The notes beneath the pieces were generated by a model that worked only from the letters and a program-made list of their open reading frames with translations, did not search any database and was not told the DNA's origin. Positions 28,618 to 40,981 of a stretch of DNA of 64,000 nucleotides are shown here, piece after piece; position 1 is the stretch's first letter, and each line of letters starts with the position of its first letter. The translations under genes were made by a program, and so were the position numbers. Source of the DNA: Trichoplax sp. H2 (Eukaryota; Placozoa; Uniplacotomia; Trichoplacea). The stretch is from NCBI GenBank assembly GCA_003344405.1, contig NOWV01000006.1:434001-498000 (forward strand). Direction: 5' to 3'.

Positions 28618-31600
28618 TTAAAAAAGAGTTTGTCGATTGTAAATTAAGTAACACAAGCAACTCATAATCACAAAGAATAATGAAAAAATTATTACATTTA
28701 AACGGCTTCGAATACATTTGGCTTCGCTTTCCACCCGATCTAAAGTACCTTTTACATTTCCGACCTATACTCGTATGTTGAAAAATCATCCAATTATAAA
28801 AGATAACCAATAATCCCCTAGATGTTACTAATGGCGATAATAGTAGCTAATCTACGGTATTTTATTGGTAAAAATTATTTTCTTATAAATACCTGGGTCG
28901 TAAGATGAACAATTAAATTCTTCATTTCAACAATATCGTCTGATTCTGTCGCTAGAAAGCTGTCTTCCATACCTTTGGATAGAGTAAATCGACACAATAG
29001 TCTAAAAATAGTACAAAATTTAAAGTAATACCATAGTTAAACATGACTGTCAGTAATAAATTTGTAAGCTACTGTAATTACTTGATCTATTTCATTTTTA
29101 ATTTTAATAAATATCTCCGTGATACATAATGGTTAAGTATACGACCTATGTTCCATAATATTACTAGGCAAGACCGATTTCCACCACGATGTTACATCAC
29201 CTCCCATATTCTTACTAGATAAGGCAGTCGACAATATAAGAAATTTGTCTCTTATTACCAAATGAGAGCGACCTATTATATTAATCAGTTGTTATCAGTC
29301 CGTAAATCATAGGCGTGGAATCGTTGGAATTTTGACAAATTATACATATTATCAATCGTACGCGTATATTAGTCACATTTGCAATACCGGGTAAAAGAGT
29401 GATATTTATAGTAGCTGATGATTTAGGACGGATTAGCCCTACACTCGGTCTAACTTTATAGTTTCCTGGAGAAGTAGTTTTTATCTGTAATAAGTAATAA
29501 TCAGTAAAATTATACTTCGTTAATTCGACAAGCAGTTAGCTTATTTACATCACCTTAAAAGCAACGGGCTGCGTTGATAGATTGGTTAAAGTTACGCATT
29601 CTTTAACTTCTTCTTTATTGGGAGTGGTCGCTCCCATGAAGATAATCTCATCTAAAGGACTTGAAAAACATAACAGTAATGAAAGACTACACTTGAAAAT
29701 ACTATTTATAAAATGGTAAGTTTCCTTACTTAATAGCTAATAAAATACCAACAGCTGATACTGGTGAAGAAGGAAACCCTGGTGACTCAATTACTGGCCT
29801 AGATCTTTGCCGCAACGTATTTGGCTAAGGTAAAGTAAAAATGTTGTAATAATGCTTCAGTATTATATTTTATAGCGTTTAACCTGGACAAAAAATTCAT
29901 ATAAGATATTTTAACCGGAGTTATCTTCAATATTAGTAGATTTAAAAATTATTCTCAAGATCATACCGATTCATTCACTACTTCAATTCCCGGCTGAAGA
30001 TTCTCAATCGTTTTCTCTTGCTCCTCCTAACAAGAACTTTAATTAATTACGCAAATATGATATCAAAGTTATACAGATAACTATTAAATACCAGTGCAGT
30101 CTCCGAGTTCTGAGGCATAACTATTTCTTCAACATTGTCATTGAAATGGACCTATTGGCGTTTATGAAGTTAATTTCAATGCTTTCGCATTTACATAACC
30201 TTCAAGCAGTTACCCATTAATAAAATCTCTTACATGTCGCTTTCGCTTTTCTTCTTCATGACTGCTCATGTCCTCTTCCACATTACCATTAGTTACCTCC
30301 ACTGAGTCAGTGGTTGAGATGGCATCATCGTAAAGCCTCAATGATTAAACAATAACATTATTAATGGGTATTAAATTTACTCGTATTAATGTATGTTAAA
30401 TTTAAAGCATACTCTTCATCCTCTTCCACAAAATTACAATTTAAAATTGCCGAGGAATATTCATAACAATCCTTGTTTACAAACAAAGAAATAAAATCAT
30501 GTAATGCAATATAATAAGTAATGTCATCGAATCCTATTTTTGATTGAAAAAATCAACTAAATTGTAAACCTTTCCTCCTAAGTGACTAAGTAGTTGGTCT
30601 TCGTTTACGAAATTTTTTATTTCGTTCTTTTTTATAACTCTAAATAATTAATAGCTATAGCGTTAATCTATGACAATTATGGAGGTGGCATATTTACTTT
30701 GCTTACTTGATTATCTCTAAAGCTTCCTTACTTAACCATGTCTTTATTATTTTCCAAGCAGCTACAAAAGAAAATTTCGGGAAAACGTTGGTATAAATCA
30801 TAATCACTAAGTAATTATGCGTTGAGTTTATCCATTGTCAGTGTAAGAAAGAACGAGATAAATGTACTCTGCGTTCACTTACCATTTAATGTCCATGGCA
30901 ATTCCAAAATTACTAAAACTCCTAAAGGACGCAAACAAAATTAAATAATTATTAAGCAAGCTAGTGCATACCTAAATACGATATGAAATAGTAACAGCTA
31001 ACTATGACTTGTGTAAATCGAATGCTACGAAAAATCAAGCAATCCATGGTACTATAAAAAATAATACAAAGGTGCTGCTATTTGTTTACGATTGCCACAT
31101 GAAAACTACATTAGATTGCTAAAAGAAAACTGTCAAATAACTATAGTATAAACCTTCTAAATTAAATATTTGCACAGATTTCTCCATATTTAAAGAAATT
31201 AATACATTACCTAATAACCCAGGATAATAATTTTCAAAGCAACTGATAACGAATTTTACAAACTGCATATCCTAGATTTAAATAGACAGCATTATCGACT
31301 TATTATTCTCGTCATATAATAACAGATTTAATTAGAATTATTGCAATCATCGAAACCTAAATTAACTTGCATATAGTATTAGCCTAGTAACATTAAATTA
31401 CCAAATTAGTTAGGCCAGATCCAGTCATATCGAATAAGCACATTATTTTTTTCTTGTATTGAAATTGGCGATACTTGATATAAAAAAAATAAAGTCGAAA
31501 GTTATATAGATATTTACTGGTATTATCAACTAGCACCATCTCAGTTATCGATAGTCCTGTCAAACAACATTATGACTAAAGAACTTCAGCTATATCAAAT

Positions 31601-32415
31601 ATTTAACGAACCAGCTTTTCCATTAAATATACAAATAATTGCTTGCCACCCGCATGAGCCACCGTGTCCTTCTGGTGCTTCCTTCCGCTAAATACTAATA
31701 TCGGCCTCCCGTTTTTATCATGATTGCGCACGAATAATACACCAGCTTGAATTACGCCGGTATTAATGGACTCGGTAGTAATATCTATTGGAAAATGATA
31801 TTTTTAAGACAGATAGACAGACTATCAAAATTTTTCTACTAAAATCATAATATCTGCATTGAAAATAATTCTAAACTACACATACAAGGGATACATAGAC
31901 GAAAATAGAATCATGTGAATATAGCTATATAAAAATAATTATACTCCTGACAATTTAGAAATATTAAAATCTTTAATCGACTGAAAATATGTGAAATAAA
32001 CCTCGGGCCTCAGCTACCAGATAAATGTATAACAAATTTTACTAACCGTTAACTTTAAATTCCAATCTCCATTTTAAGCAGCTTCGCTATTGATCAGATT
32101 CAGAGTAAAGAATTAAAATGTTATTTATTATTATGAAAAATCCTGCTTTAAATCTAGCAATTCTTCAATACTACATATATAAAAAGTTTACTATTAAAAT
32201 ATATGTAAAATTTCTCTATCAATAGCAGCTAACCGTACGGCCTATTCGATACTTACTAATAATTCTAGCGATTTTTGTTTATCACCACGTTTAATTTCAA
32301 CAAAGTTTGCAATAAACTTGTCGCTACAAACGTGAATAAAGTCCCTTTGATCGTATAATCCATTTGTTACTTCAGCTATAGAGTTAGTCAGTGAAAGATG
32401 AAATTCAGAGTTTAG
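28618..32415 (-). CDS. MOSPD2: MOSPD2, CRAL-TRIO plus MSP-domain ER tether
   Basis: Eighteen exons join in frame to 537 residues: 32415-32257, 32086-32047, 31784-31612, 31452-31402, 31271-31211, 30921-30883, 30761-30707, 30639-30570, 30471-30413, 30336-30234, 30151-30092, 30026-29967, 29824-29730, 29659-29554, 29484-29388, 29272-29143, 29001-28893, 28764-28618. MOSPD2 is an ER tail-anchored protein whose MSP domain binds FFAT motifs at organelle contacts. Domain order matches human: N-terminal helices (GLYDQRDFIHV), CRAL-TRIO (about 66-216, with MCLFDMTGSGLTNL, PWTLN and LSHLGG), an acidic linker, MSP (about 330-435, with VTLTNLSTQPVAFK, TTSPGNYKVRPS and RDKFLILS) and a C-terminal membrane anchor. 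The start codon is missing; a short first exon must lie further upstream. The exon ending at 31612 uses the weak donor GTTCGT. Confidence 0.93.
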
Positions 32416-33010
32416 CTACTGAAACAAAGCATCACCACAAAATAGAATGGACAGAATTTACATATATATCATAAAGTACTGAAGTAAATATTTTGAAATA
32501 TTGCTTGTATGTCGTAGGTGTTTTAATTCCGACATTGCTCAATTTTAGTGAGGCTATACTTTACTAAAGATTTGCAAGTTTAACACAAATACCTATCTTT
32601 ATCATAAAAATCTACTATTCACCGCAATGTAAGGTTAACATGAGCTGAAGATCTACAAACTCGATATCACAAGTTTACTTCTAGTACTCATGGAAATATT
32701 ATATCAATACCATAGTGCATGTTCTACGTTATCATTCAATAATGTCTGCAGCGTAAAGCAATATTAGCTATAAAAATCTTCACTTCATGTATGTGATTGC
32801 AGTAAAATATCTGAGATAGTAAATAACGTAGCATGAACCATAATGTTGAAAATATACAACTTTATAGTAATTTCGATGGTTAATTGGCCAATATATCGAT
32901 AATACTGTACTGTATATACTCGTATATATACAGTAAATGAAACAGGAGAAAGATTGTACCTTAGTTAGCCTGGATTAATAATATATATAATTACCCAAAT
33001 GGTAGTTTGT

Positions 33011-33655
33011 TATATACTCATATTTAAAGATGGAGTAAGGTTTAAGTTTATAGCGATATTATTTGGTGTTATAAGATGTATCGCATACATCTTGTAATAC
33101 CTATCTGATATACACATTATTCATGAGTATATGGTATTTCAATCAAACTTAGTTACTTTAATTTATACATAGCATTATTGAAGAATGAGCATGGGTAACA
33201 TATTGTTTGCTTACTTGTTAAGTGATCTAGAATAGAAATAATTTCTTCATAAAAAAAATTAGCTACAGCAGTACTTTACAGTATATTTGACACCAATTTT
33301 TCATGCTGGAGTGAATTCATACTTACACCATATTATCATAGTACGGATAGCTTTTCAATTATTTTTGTACTTGCTGTTACTATACTATTTCGCCTAGTCG
33401 AAAGTACTGTCGAAGTTCTACTGTTAATCATCAATCATTCCATTCTATACAGCACGAATTGAGTGATATACGGTATTGGTAGTAGTACTGTAATGTGCAA
33501 CAGATTAATGGTATTTTTAGTAATGTATCGCTAGTCAATAAGCATTGAATACTATTATTATTAGCCCATTTGGTTGCTAAAATACTGCATCATCGTGAGC
33601 TTATAGCAGATCAGTATCTGTGGGTAATACTGTCTTCCAATAGTATTGCATACTA
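33011..33655. repeat. Duplication C, copy 1
   Basis: Near-identical to 37298-38048. This copy has about 22 bp near 33171-33192 that the other lacks and does not have the 130-bp insertion found there. It is embedded in continuous sequence, so it is likely the true locus. Confidence 0.9.
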
Positions 33656-34124
33656 ACGAGGTTTAATCGTTTGGACAGCTATGAGGTTTAGTAATAATAC
33701 GTATATCACATTAGCAAGTACCAGGTAGAATAATACCGCCAAGGACAAAGCATGTTATGGGATCGAGTACTTAATAATTAATAATTAACCGAAGGAATAC
33801 ACTGTCGTGCTTTACTATCTATTTCATCTCTTCTACCTATTTACCATTCGTATCCGTACCAGCAGCATACTCGTATTGCATTGCGATCCCATTAAAAGTA
33901 ACTTTCTAAACTACTGTAGATCGTATCAAGCTAACTGCTCATACGCATATATTGCAGACACGAATTAGTAATGCGGACGACATATTGTTTATACTTTAGA
34001 TCTAAGTATTCAATATAATAATGGTGATGAAAAGCGACAAGCAATAGCTAAAATTTTATGTACTGTATTTGAAATAGTGTAGAATATCGAGATTGTAAAG
34101 AGACTATCAAAAATGATCTTGCAA

Positions 34125-34375
34125 TAAGTAAATATTAACTAAAAAAACTGAAAACTTTCTATTAACAACTACAATATGGGCATATTGCTAGGCTTGAAAG
34201 TAAACATAGCAGATGAACAGTATCGTATCATAACTTGTATAATCAAACTATCGATTGTTCATGCAGTACATCTGTGCTTCATGACATCTTGAGAGTTACA
34301 TTGATATCAAAGGTGATGGTATAATGTGTAAATATTAACTAAAAGTAGTGAAAGTTTCCATCAACAAATTTCTAG
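34125..34375. repeat. Two decayed copies about 197 bp apart
   Basis: taaatattaactaaaa followed by ctgaaaactttctattaacaa near 34132 recurs as a variant near 34329. Only the cores match, so this is low-confidence. Confidence 0.4.
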
Positions 34376-36666
34376 TAAACTGACATGGTTGAGGTCGATG
34401 ATGGATTAGAATAGCAACTGATAGAAAATATAATTTTGTAACAGTACTGCAAAAGTCCATTTCAACGAGTTGGCGTTGACGATTACTTGAGAAGTGTTAG
34501 CCTAGTGTGAGCAATCCAAATGGTAATTACTGTACCTGAGGACTGATGCAGTAGTGTAAATACTAGGAAAACTACGATCGCGTATATTCTATGTCAAGTA
34601 TTTACTATGATTACGAGTATCATTGCAATCTGCAATCCGTAGCTAATTCCCAAATATCCTTTTTCTTGATTTAATTAGTGGCATAGTACAACATTGATTG
34701 CTAACTATCCGAGTATGCAATCACCAAGACAAACAAACGATCGTTTTGAGTAAAATCAACATTCGATCTACGTTTAACGCTATTCGATGATTAGGAGCAT
34801 GAAATGGATCAGTGCGTCTATAAGAAAATTATTATTCACGAATACGTGTGTTCGAAGTCTGCATTAGACGCTTTGAGTTAATTTATTATAGACGCGTACG
34901 CGTATATTGACGTTAAACAGAACCGACGATCGATTTAATAGCAATATCAATGAATTAAGAAGGCAATCAGTAAAATTCGTCAACACGACAGCATTAAGCA
35001 GGCAATCGCCGTAAAATATCATGCTACGATCTACTACAGTGTCCAAAAAATAGAGTAGTCGTCATTTTGCATATTAAAACTTCAATTAAGAACTAGCGTG
35101 CCTTGAAAGCCCAAATCTACGATTGCGTAGCGAAGCTAAAGCTTTGTCAATGGAGTTTTAAATTGATCATGTAGGCAATGGATGATTATCTTGTGATTGC
35201 AGTATACAGAATTTTAAAATCAGGGACTATTACTACAAAACAGATTTCGTTTGTTGGCCATTCCTGATGAGATTTAACGTTGTAACTCGATGAAGATTAA
35301 TACGTTATCATGATAATTCTGATACTCTCATGAGGATATCTCATTGCATTTTAAGACACGTCTGACAAAGATTATTGCGATAACATTGTATTTATATGGA
35401 AAGTAGATGTTACCGTCAAATTCAGCTAAAATATTCTCCTTGACACTTTTGACAACAACATCCATTTAGCCTGCGCTACACGATTGGAAAGTTTGGGTTT
35501 GGATTTGAATTTGCTTTCAAACACTCAATTGTACAATAGATGACAGGATTGAACTGGATCATCAATTCCACTTGCGATTGATGATAGCGAACTGGATTAT
35601 CGTCAACTGCTCAATTTGCTCTCTACGAGGTTGTAACAGCGCAATGATACTTGTAACTACTTGATTTTATTAGCCAGGCCTTATTCAACGATGAAAGTGA
35701 TGCTTGTTGTTATTTTATGATGTCATCATCATTTGAGATCCTTTATTATAGCAATGTCTAGAGTACACAGTAAGGATCAAGAGAACCTAGATCATTATTA
35801 TTCAGGTTCACAAGGCAAGTTGAATTTGACCGGTGAGGACTTTCGATAGAAACCATACTCGGTACTATGGCGGATATGATGTTGTTTTGTACACACTACT
35901 GTAGAATCTTTGTTTAACTTTGCCTCTTGTTTACCCCCCACAAGCGAGGCTAACTTTGCTATACGCATTGATGTATCCTCTGGTTAATAATTCTTCGTGT
36001 AGCGCTGTGATTCTGCCGGTAAAAGCCACTCCACAATATATATTGTACTGTGCTGTACTGACGAAATTTCAGACGATTCATTGAAGGAGATTTTATCAAC
36101 ATATGCATCCATCTACTGTATTCATATTCAATCCTATCTGAAATGAATCGTATTCTTAACCAGCTTGATCAATCATGATAGCTAGCTCTCGTTTTGGAAA
36201 TAATCGAAATCAATCCTATCCCCTAGGCTCTGGTATTGCACTATTAACGGTATAGCATGAGACTGTACGAATTTACTTTGATCTCTATCAAAGCATGCAG
36301 TCTGACGACTACCGCCTACTGAGCTATAATTATTAGTAATTCCTGTTTGTCTTAATACTCAAGGTGAAAATAGACGCAGCCATTTCCTTCATCGCACATA
36401 CTGTAATACAGTTAACAATTGTATATCTAATTAACAAGAAGATGCTGTAGTCATCCACTAAATACCAATTAATATTGAGCTTTTGCGAACAGACACACAA
36501 AGAAAAATTGCCCCCCAATTTTTTAATATAGTAGATAGATACAGTAGATATGGTTAATATTCCAGTTAACCTCCATGTTTTTTGGACTGTGTCTTCTGGA
36601 GATGATCGTTCAGTAGAGTAAAAACCTTGGGGTCGATTATTTTGCTGGTCATTTCGAGCGTATCGT

Positions 36667-37277
36667 ATGTCCGCTACCGTACACTATACTGTCTATGATT
36701 TTAGTGCAAATTTTGTACATGCCTTTCACTGGTAGAGTACCGAATGACAAGTTTACGGCATATAGTACTGTACATTATCGTCAGTCTACTGTATCATGCT
36801 GTACCTACCATATAGACTCAACGTACTGCCTATATTTTAAATGGTGAATTAGATATGCTGCTCTACAGTGGTATACACTGTACTGGACTGCAATCTTGGA
36901 ACTGTAATTGTCCACAGTGTACAGTGTACAGTACACTGAGTACAGTACTGTACTGTTGTCGAGTACTAGTTGTGTACAATACAGTACAGTACACAGTTGA
37001 AATGACCAGCAAAATTGTCTGGCTGCCGGTTAAATGTTATCGCTATACTGTACAGTACAATGTGCAGTATAAGCCTACAGTACTAAAAAGACACAACTGA
37101 CGACGTGACGGACTGACAGAAAATCAATATACTCTACTGTAATATACAGTAAGCACTGGAGCTGCAGCAAGCGCAATTCCATAATCAGTTCGAGTCGATA
37201 TCATCGAAAGAGAGAAATGGCTGGTGCTTTCCCTTCATTGCGCCCTAGTACTGTCGATGCCGCTTGGTATACTCTCA
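36667..37277. repeat. Duplication D, copy 1
   Basis: Near-identical to 38069-38682. It includes GTAC tracts at about 36770-37080 and the first half of ANAPC15 exon 1, and is cut by a 20-N gap. Confidence 0.9.
37217..37277 (+). pseudogene. ANAPC15: Truncated copy of ANAPC15 exon 1
   Basis: The first 61 nt of the ANAPC15 coding sequence (MAGAFPSLRPSTVDAAWYTL) recur here and stop at the gap. The copy is identical in frame and lies in duplication D copy 1. It is most simply an assembly or haplotype duplicate, not a second gene. Confidence 0.85.
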
Positions 37278-37297
37278 NNNNNNNNNNNNNNNNNNNN
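37278..37297. other. Assembly gap (20 N)
   Basis: Exactly 20 N between duplication D copy 1 and duplication C copy 2. Confidence 0.99.
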
Positions 37298-38048
37298 TAT
37301 ATACTCATATTTAAAGATGGAGTAAGGTTTAAGTTTATAGCGATATTATTTGGTGTTACAAGATGTATCGCATACATCTTGTAATACCTATCTGATATAC
37401 ACATTATTCATGAGTATATGGTATTTCAATCAAACTTAGTTACTTTAATTTATACATGGGTAACATATTGTTTGCTCACTTGTTAAGTGATCTAGAATAG
37501 AAATAATTTCTTCATAAAAAATTAGCTACAGCAGTACTTTACAGTATATTTGACACCAATTTTTCATGCTGGAGTGAATTCATACTTACACCATATTATC
37601 ATAGTACGGATAGCTTTTTAATTATTTTTGTACTTGCTGTTACTACACTATTTCGCCTAGTCGAAAGTACTGTCGAAGTTCTTCATAGGTATACTGGTAT
37701 ATCATAATACAACCGTTAAAAATCAACGTATATATATACAACGTTATGCAGTAATTGTCATGAAACTATAAATTGTATGTAATCTACTAGGGACTACAGC
37801 GTTGGACTCTCTACTGTTAATCATCAATCATTCCATTCTATACAGCACGAATTGAGTGATATACGGTATTGGTAGTAGTACTGTAATGTGCAACAGATTA
37901 ATGGTATTTTTAGTAATGTATCGCTAGTCAATAAACATTGAATACTATTATTATTAGCCCATTTGGTTGCTAAAATACTGCATCATCGTGAGCTTATAGC
38001 AGATCAGTATCTGTGGGTAATACTGTCTTCCAATAGTATTGCATACTA
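37298..38048. repeat. Duplication C, copy 2, an isolated contig
   Basis: Flanked by 20-N gaps on both sides and matching 33011-33655 over its whole length apart from indels. It is probably the alternative haplotype of that locus, inserted by the scaffolder into the wrong gap. Confidence 0.9.
37683..37812. mobile_element. 130-bp insertion polymorphism
   Basis: Absent from the matching copy, where gaagttct runs directly into actgtt. The insertion is flanked by the triplet tct on both sides (37680-37682 and 37810-37812), possibly a target-site duplication. It has no coding frame or clear terminal inverted repeat, so a short non-autonomous element is only one explanation. Confidence 0.4.
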
Positions 38049-38068
38049 NNNNNNNNNNNNNNNNNNNN
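38049..38068. other. Assembly gap (20 N)
   Basis: Exactly 20 N between duplication C copy 2 and duplication D copy 2. Confidence 0.99.
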
Positions 38069-38682
38069 ATGTCCGCTACCGTACACTATACTGTCTATGA
38101 TTTTAGTGCAAATTTTGTACATGCCTTTCACTGGTAGAGTACCGAATGACAAGTTTACGGCATATAGTACTGTACATTACCGTCAGCCTACTGTATCATG
38201 CTGTACCTACCATATACACTCAACGTAGCGCCTATATTTTAAATGGTGAATTAGATATGCTGCTCTACAGTGGTATACACTGTACTGGACTGCAATCTTG
38301 GAACTGTAATTGTCCACAGTGTACAGTACACTGAGTACAGTACTGTACTGTTGTCGAGTACTAGTTGTGTACTGTACACAGTTGAAATGACCAGCAAAAT
38401 TGTCTGGCTGCCGGTTAAATGTTATCGCTATACTGTACTGTACTGTACAGTACAATGTGCAGTACAGTACAGTATAAGCCTACAGTACTAAAAAGACACA
38501 ACTGACGACGTGACGGACTGACAGAAAATCAATATACTCTACTGTAATATATAGTAAGCACTGGAGCTGCAGCAAGCGCAATTCCATAATCAGTTCGAGT
38601 CGATATCATCGAAAGAGAGAAATGGCTGGTGCTTTCCCTTCATTGCGCCCTAGTACTGTCGATGCCGCTTGGTATACTCTCA
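38069..38682. repeat. Duplication D, copy 2, with GTAC tracts
   Basis: Second copy of 36667-37277. It holds palindromic GTAC tracts at about 38160-38490 and runs on into the intact ANAPC15 gene, so this is the copy in true position. It may contain the ANAPC15 promoter. Confidence 0.9.
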
Positions 38683-39865
38683 GTTTGAATTTATATGACT
38701 TAGAGACGATAGAAAGAGAAGAAAATAGGCTTATGGAGCAGGTAATACTGTATTCTTCAAATTATAAATGGATTTGCGTTCAGCAAGTCAAAGTGTTAAT
38801 GCCGTTGTTAACAACAACACCATGATATCTTGTTAGTCATTCAAGGCGGAGATCTCTTCTGCTGTCGAAGTACTACAATCGCCATCGTAACACTGACTCG
38901 AGCTCAAATATCTGCGATAGAATAAATATTAGTCTCTAGTATCTTGTAATTATATTTTACTACCTATTGCTGAAACTTGTATAGCACTTTCAGCAACAGA
39001 TAGTAAAATATACAGTACTTACAAGATGGCAGAGATTAATAAATAGCTTATTTATATTATTACACAAACTATCATGCTAAAGCACTATCCTACAGTATCT
39101 TGTACGACGAGTCCCTAATCTTGACTCGAAAATAAACTGTAGTCTGTAGTAGTAGTCAAGGCGATGATGATACTACAAGCAATAGCAATATTTTTGCACA
39201 GTAACTCATGCTAACCTATAACTTAACTTGATTCATTGTACACCGCGGTAGCCATTTATTCGTATTTGAAAGCTTTTAGTTATTATACGTATTGTAATAG
39301 ATTCAGTTTAGTGTTTTGCTTGTGAAATTTCACCCGCCATAGATGCTTAGAATTATATCTATCATACAGTAATGTCTAGTAAGCAGTAAACATATTGTTA
39401 ATGTCAAGCAACGTCTTCTTATAACATAATAGATGCAAGATATTGGTGCTGATTCCCAGGCGATTATGACTCAAGCCGGAGATGAAGATGACGAAGGAGA
39501 TGTCAGTATCGCATGTGCTTTCAATTTCGATGATATCTAAATTGTAATTATTGGTGTACGCGTATACAGTAGTATTCAGACTTATCTACTGACAATGCGA
39601 TTAATTATTCAGCCTAATCTATCCTTTCTTATCGACATTGACAGTGATAAATAAACTCAATACATTCATCACTAAATACCTTCAATTTGAATAGTTGTTC
39701 CATGTTACAATACGTGTATATAGAGAGCAGAAACGAATCATATCCTCTTTCCTGCATTCTTTTCAATAGATATACGATGACGATGACGAGAGCGAACAAG
39801 ATGATGCTCAAATGAACGATGGTTTTGATACCATGGATGATGATAATGATGATAATTTTGATTAG
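38622..39865 (+). CDS. ANAPC15: Anaphase-promoting complex subunit 15
   Basis: Exons 38622-38741, 39433-39501 and 39770-39865 join in frame to 94 residues (human: 121). APC15 sits in the mitotic checkpoint complex docking region of the APC/C and promotes MCC turnover and CDC20 ubiquitination when the spindle checkpoint is satisfied. The product begins MAGAFPSLRPSTVDAAWYTL (human has MSTLFPSLFP and ETLWFNL), then a Glu-rich helix ETIEREENRLMEQ and MQDIGAD (human has an SIAEKDN region), and ends in the family's acidic tail, IYDDDDESEQDDAQ to DDDNDDNFD. The family is divergent and short, so this rests on the FPS-L-P start, the Trp-containing motif and the acidic tail together. Confidence 0.85.
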
Positions 39866-40981
39866 GATCCATCAAAATTAACGGACTACTGATCAAAATC
39901 TGAACATGAATGGATTATAGCAAAATTTCAAAGAATTGTATCATACATGCGTTAATGAAGCACTTTTCAACACTAACTGATTTTATAGTAAATGTCGTCT
40001 ATCACCTGTCTATACACTCAGAAAATGTCATTCCTAGGTACTGTAATATACAATAATACTATACCGGATGCATAAAGTGACAATCTTTAATCTCACTATT
40101 ATAAATTGATTGATGACGTATTACCTTTGAAATAGAAAATTTATTATTGCAATTTGCCAATCTTCATTATGAATAGATTTACGTATTAGAAGCGTAATTA
40201 TTTAGAAAAAAATGAATGATTTACCCCAAAATATTATTACTATGACACGTAACTTAATTCAATGTTGTTGTATTTATAATAATGTTCAATTATTACAAGC
40301 CGTCTTCATGGAATGACGCTTGACATTGGTCCTATCGACCAAAGCTAGAAAAAGTTTCATGTTCGAGAAACATTAAAGCATTAAAAATGTATTCGTCTTT
40401 GTAAATATCGATAACCTTGCGGTCTTTATTGTTCTTATTGCGTATACGACAAAGTATAAATCAAACTTTTGGATAAGAGTAAGTACTAAGGAAAAAACAC
40501 AACAATAATCTTGGGCATTTTTCGCTACGCTACCCTTATTCTTTAATGCTGTTTGAAATAGCATAATCGATGGTCTAAAAAGACATTATCCAGGATACGT
40601 CATTGCTTTTAGTGTCAACTCATTATAACTACTACCTAAACTAATATATGGTTCTATCACTCTTTAATTTATCCGTTAATGACAATTTTTCAAGGTGCTA
40701 CCGCTAACAAGATTGGTTAGGATTAGCCAACAAAACTTAAAATTGGCTGTCCTTTCAATATTGTGAACTTGAAAAAATTAAAGTCTGCTATCATGATTAA
40801 ATTGACTCTAATGAAATGATTAATGCTGTCGTTGTATATTCACAGCTAAGGCTGACGTAAGTTAAATACGTCATTTAAACAACTAGAATGGACGAGTGTT
40901 TTATAATCTACGTAAATAGCGAAAGATATTGATCACTATTCATGAACTAAATTCGTAAAATTAATATAAAAGTAAACATCA
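39866..40981. other. Intergenic spacer between convergent genes
   Basis: 1.1 kb between the ends of ANAPC15 and PFAS, holding both 3' UTRs. A 63-codon minus frame at 40373-40564 looks random. Confidence 0.4.

Larger units (their letters stand above)
32416..36666. other. Intergenic region with no gene seen
   Basis: About 4.2 kb of AT-rich DNA. It should contain the first exon and promoter of MOSPD2, which I could not place. Small open frames (34864-35046, 36333-36518) look random. It includes duplication C copy 1 and a weak repeat near 34130-34375. Confidence 0.4.

Noticed and set aside
28499-28810. 103-codon minus-strand frame with a hydrophobic C-terminus, at the place of the MOSPD2 anchor
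   Set aside because: It has no phase-compatible acceptor. The other frame, entered at 28764, gives the conserved coiled segment and membrane anchor and joins the previous exon in phase.
37217-37277. A second ANAPC15 gene
   Set aside because: Only the first 61 coding bases are present, next to a gap, inside a longer duplicated segment; an assembly duplicate is simpler.
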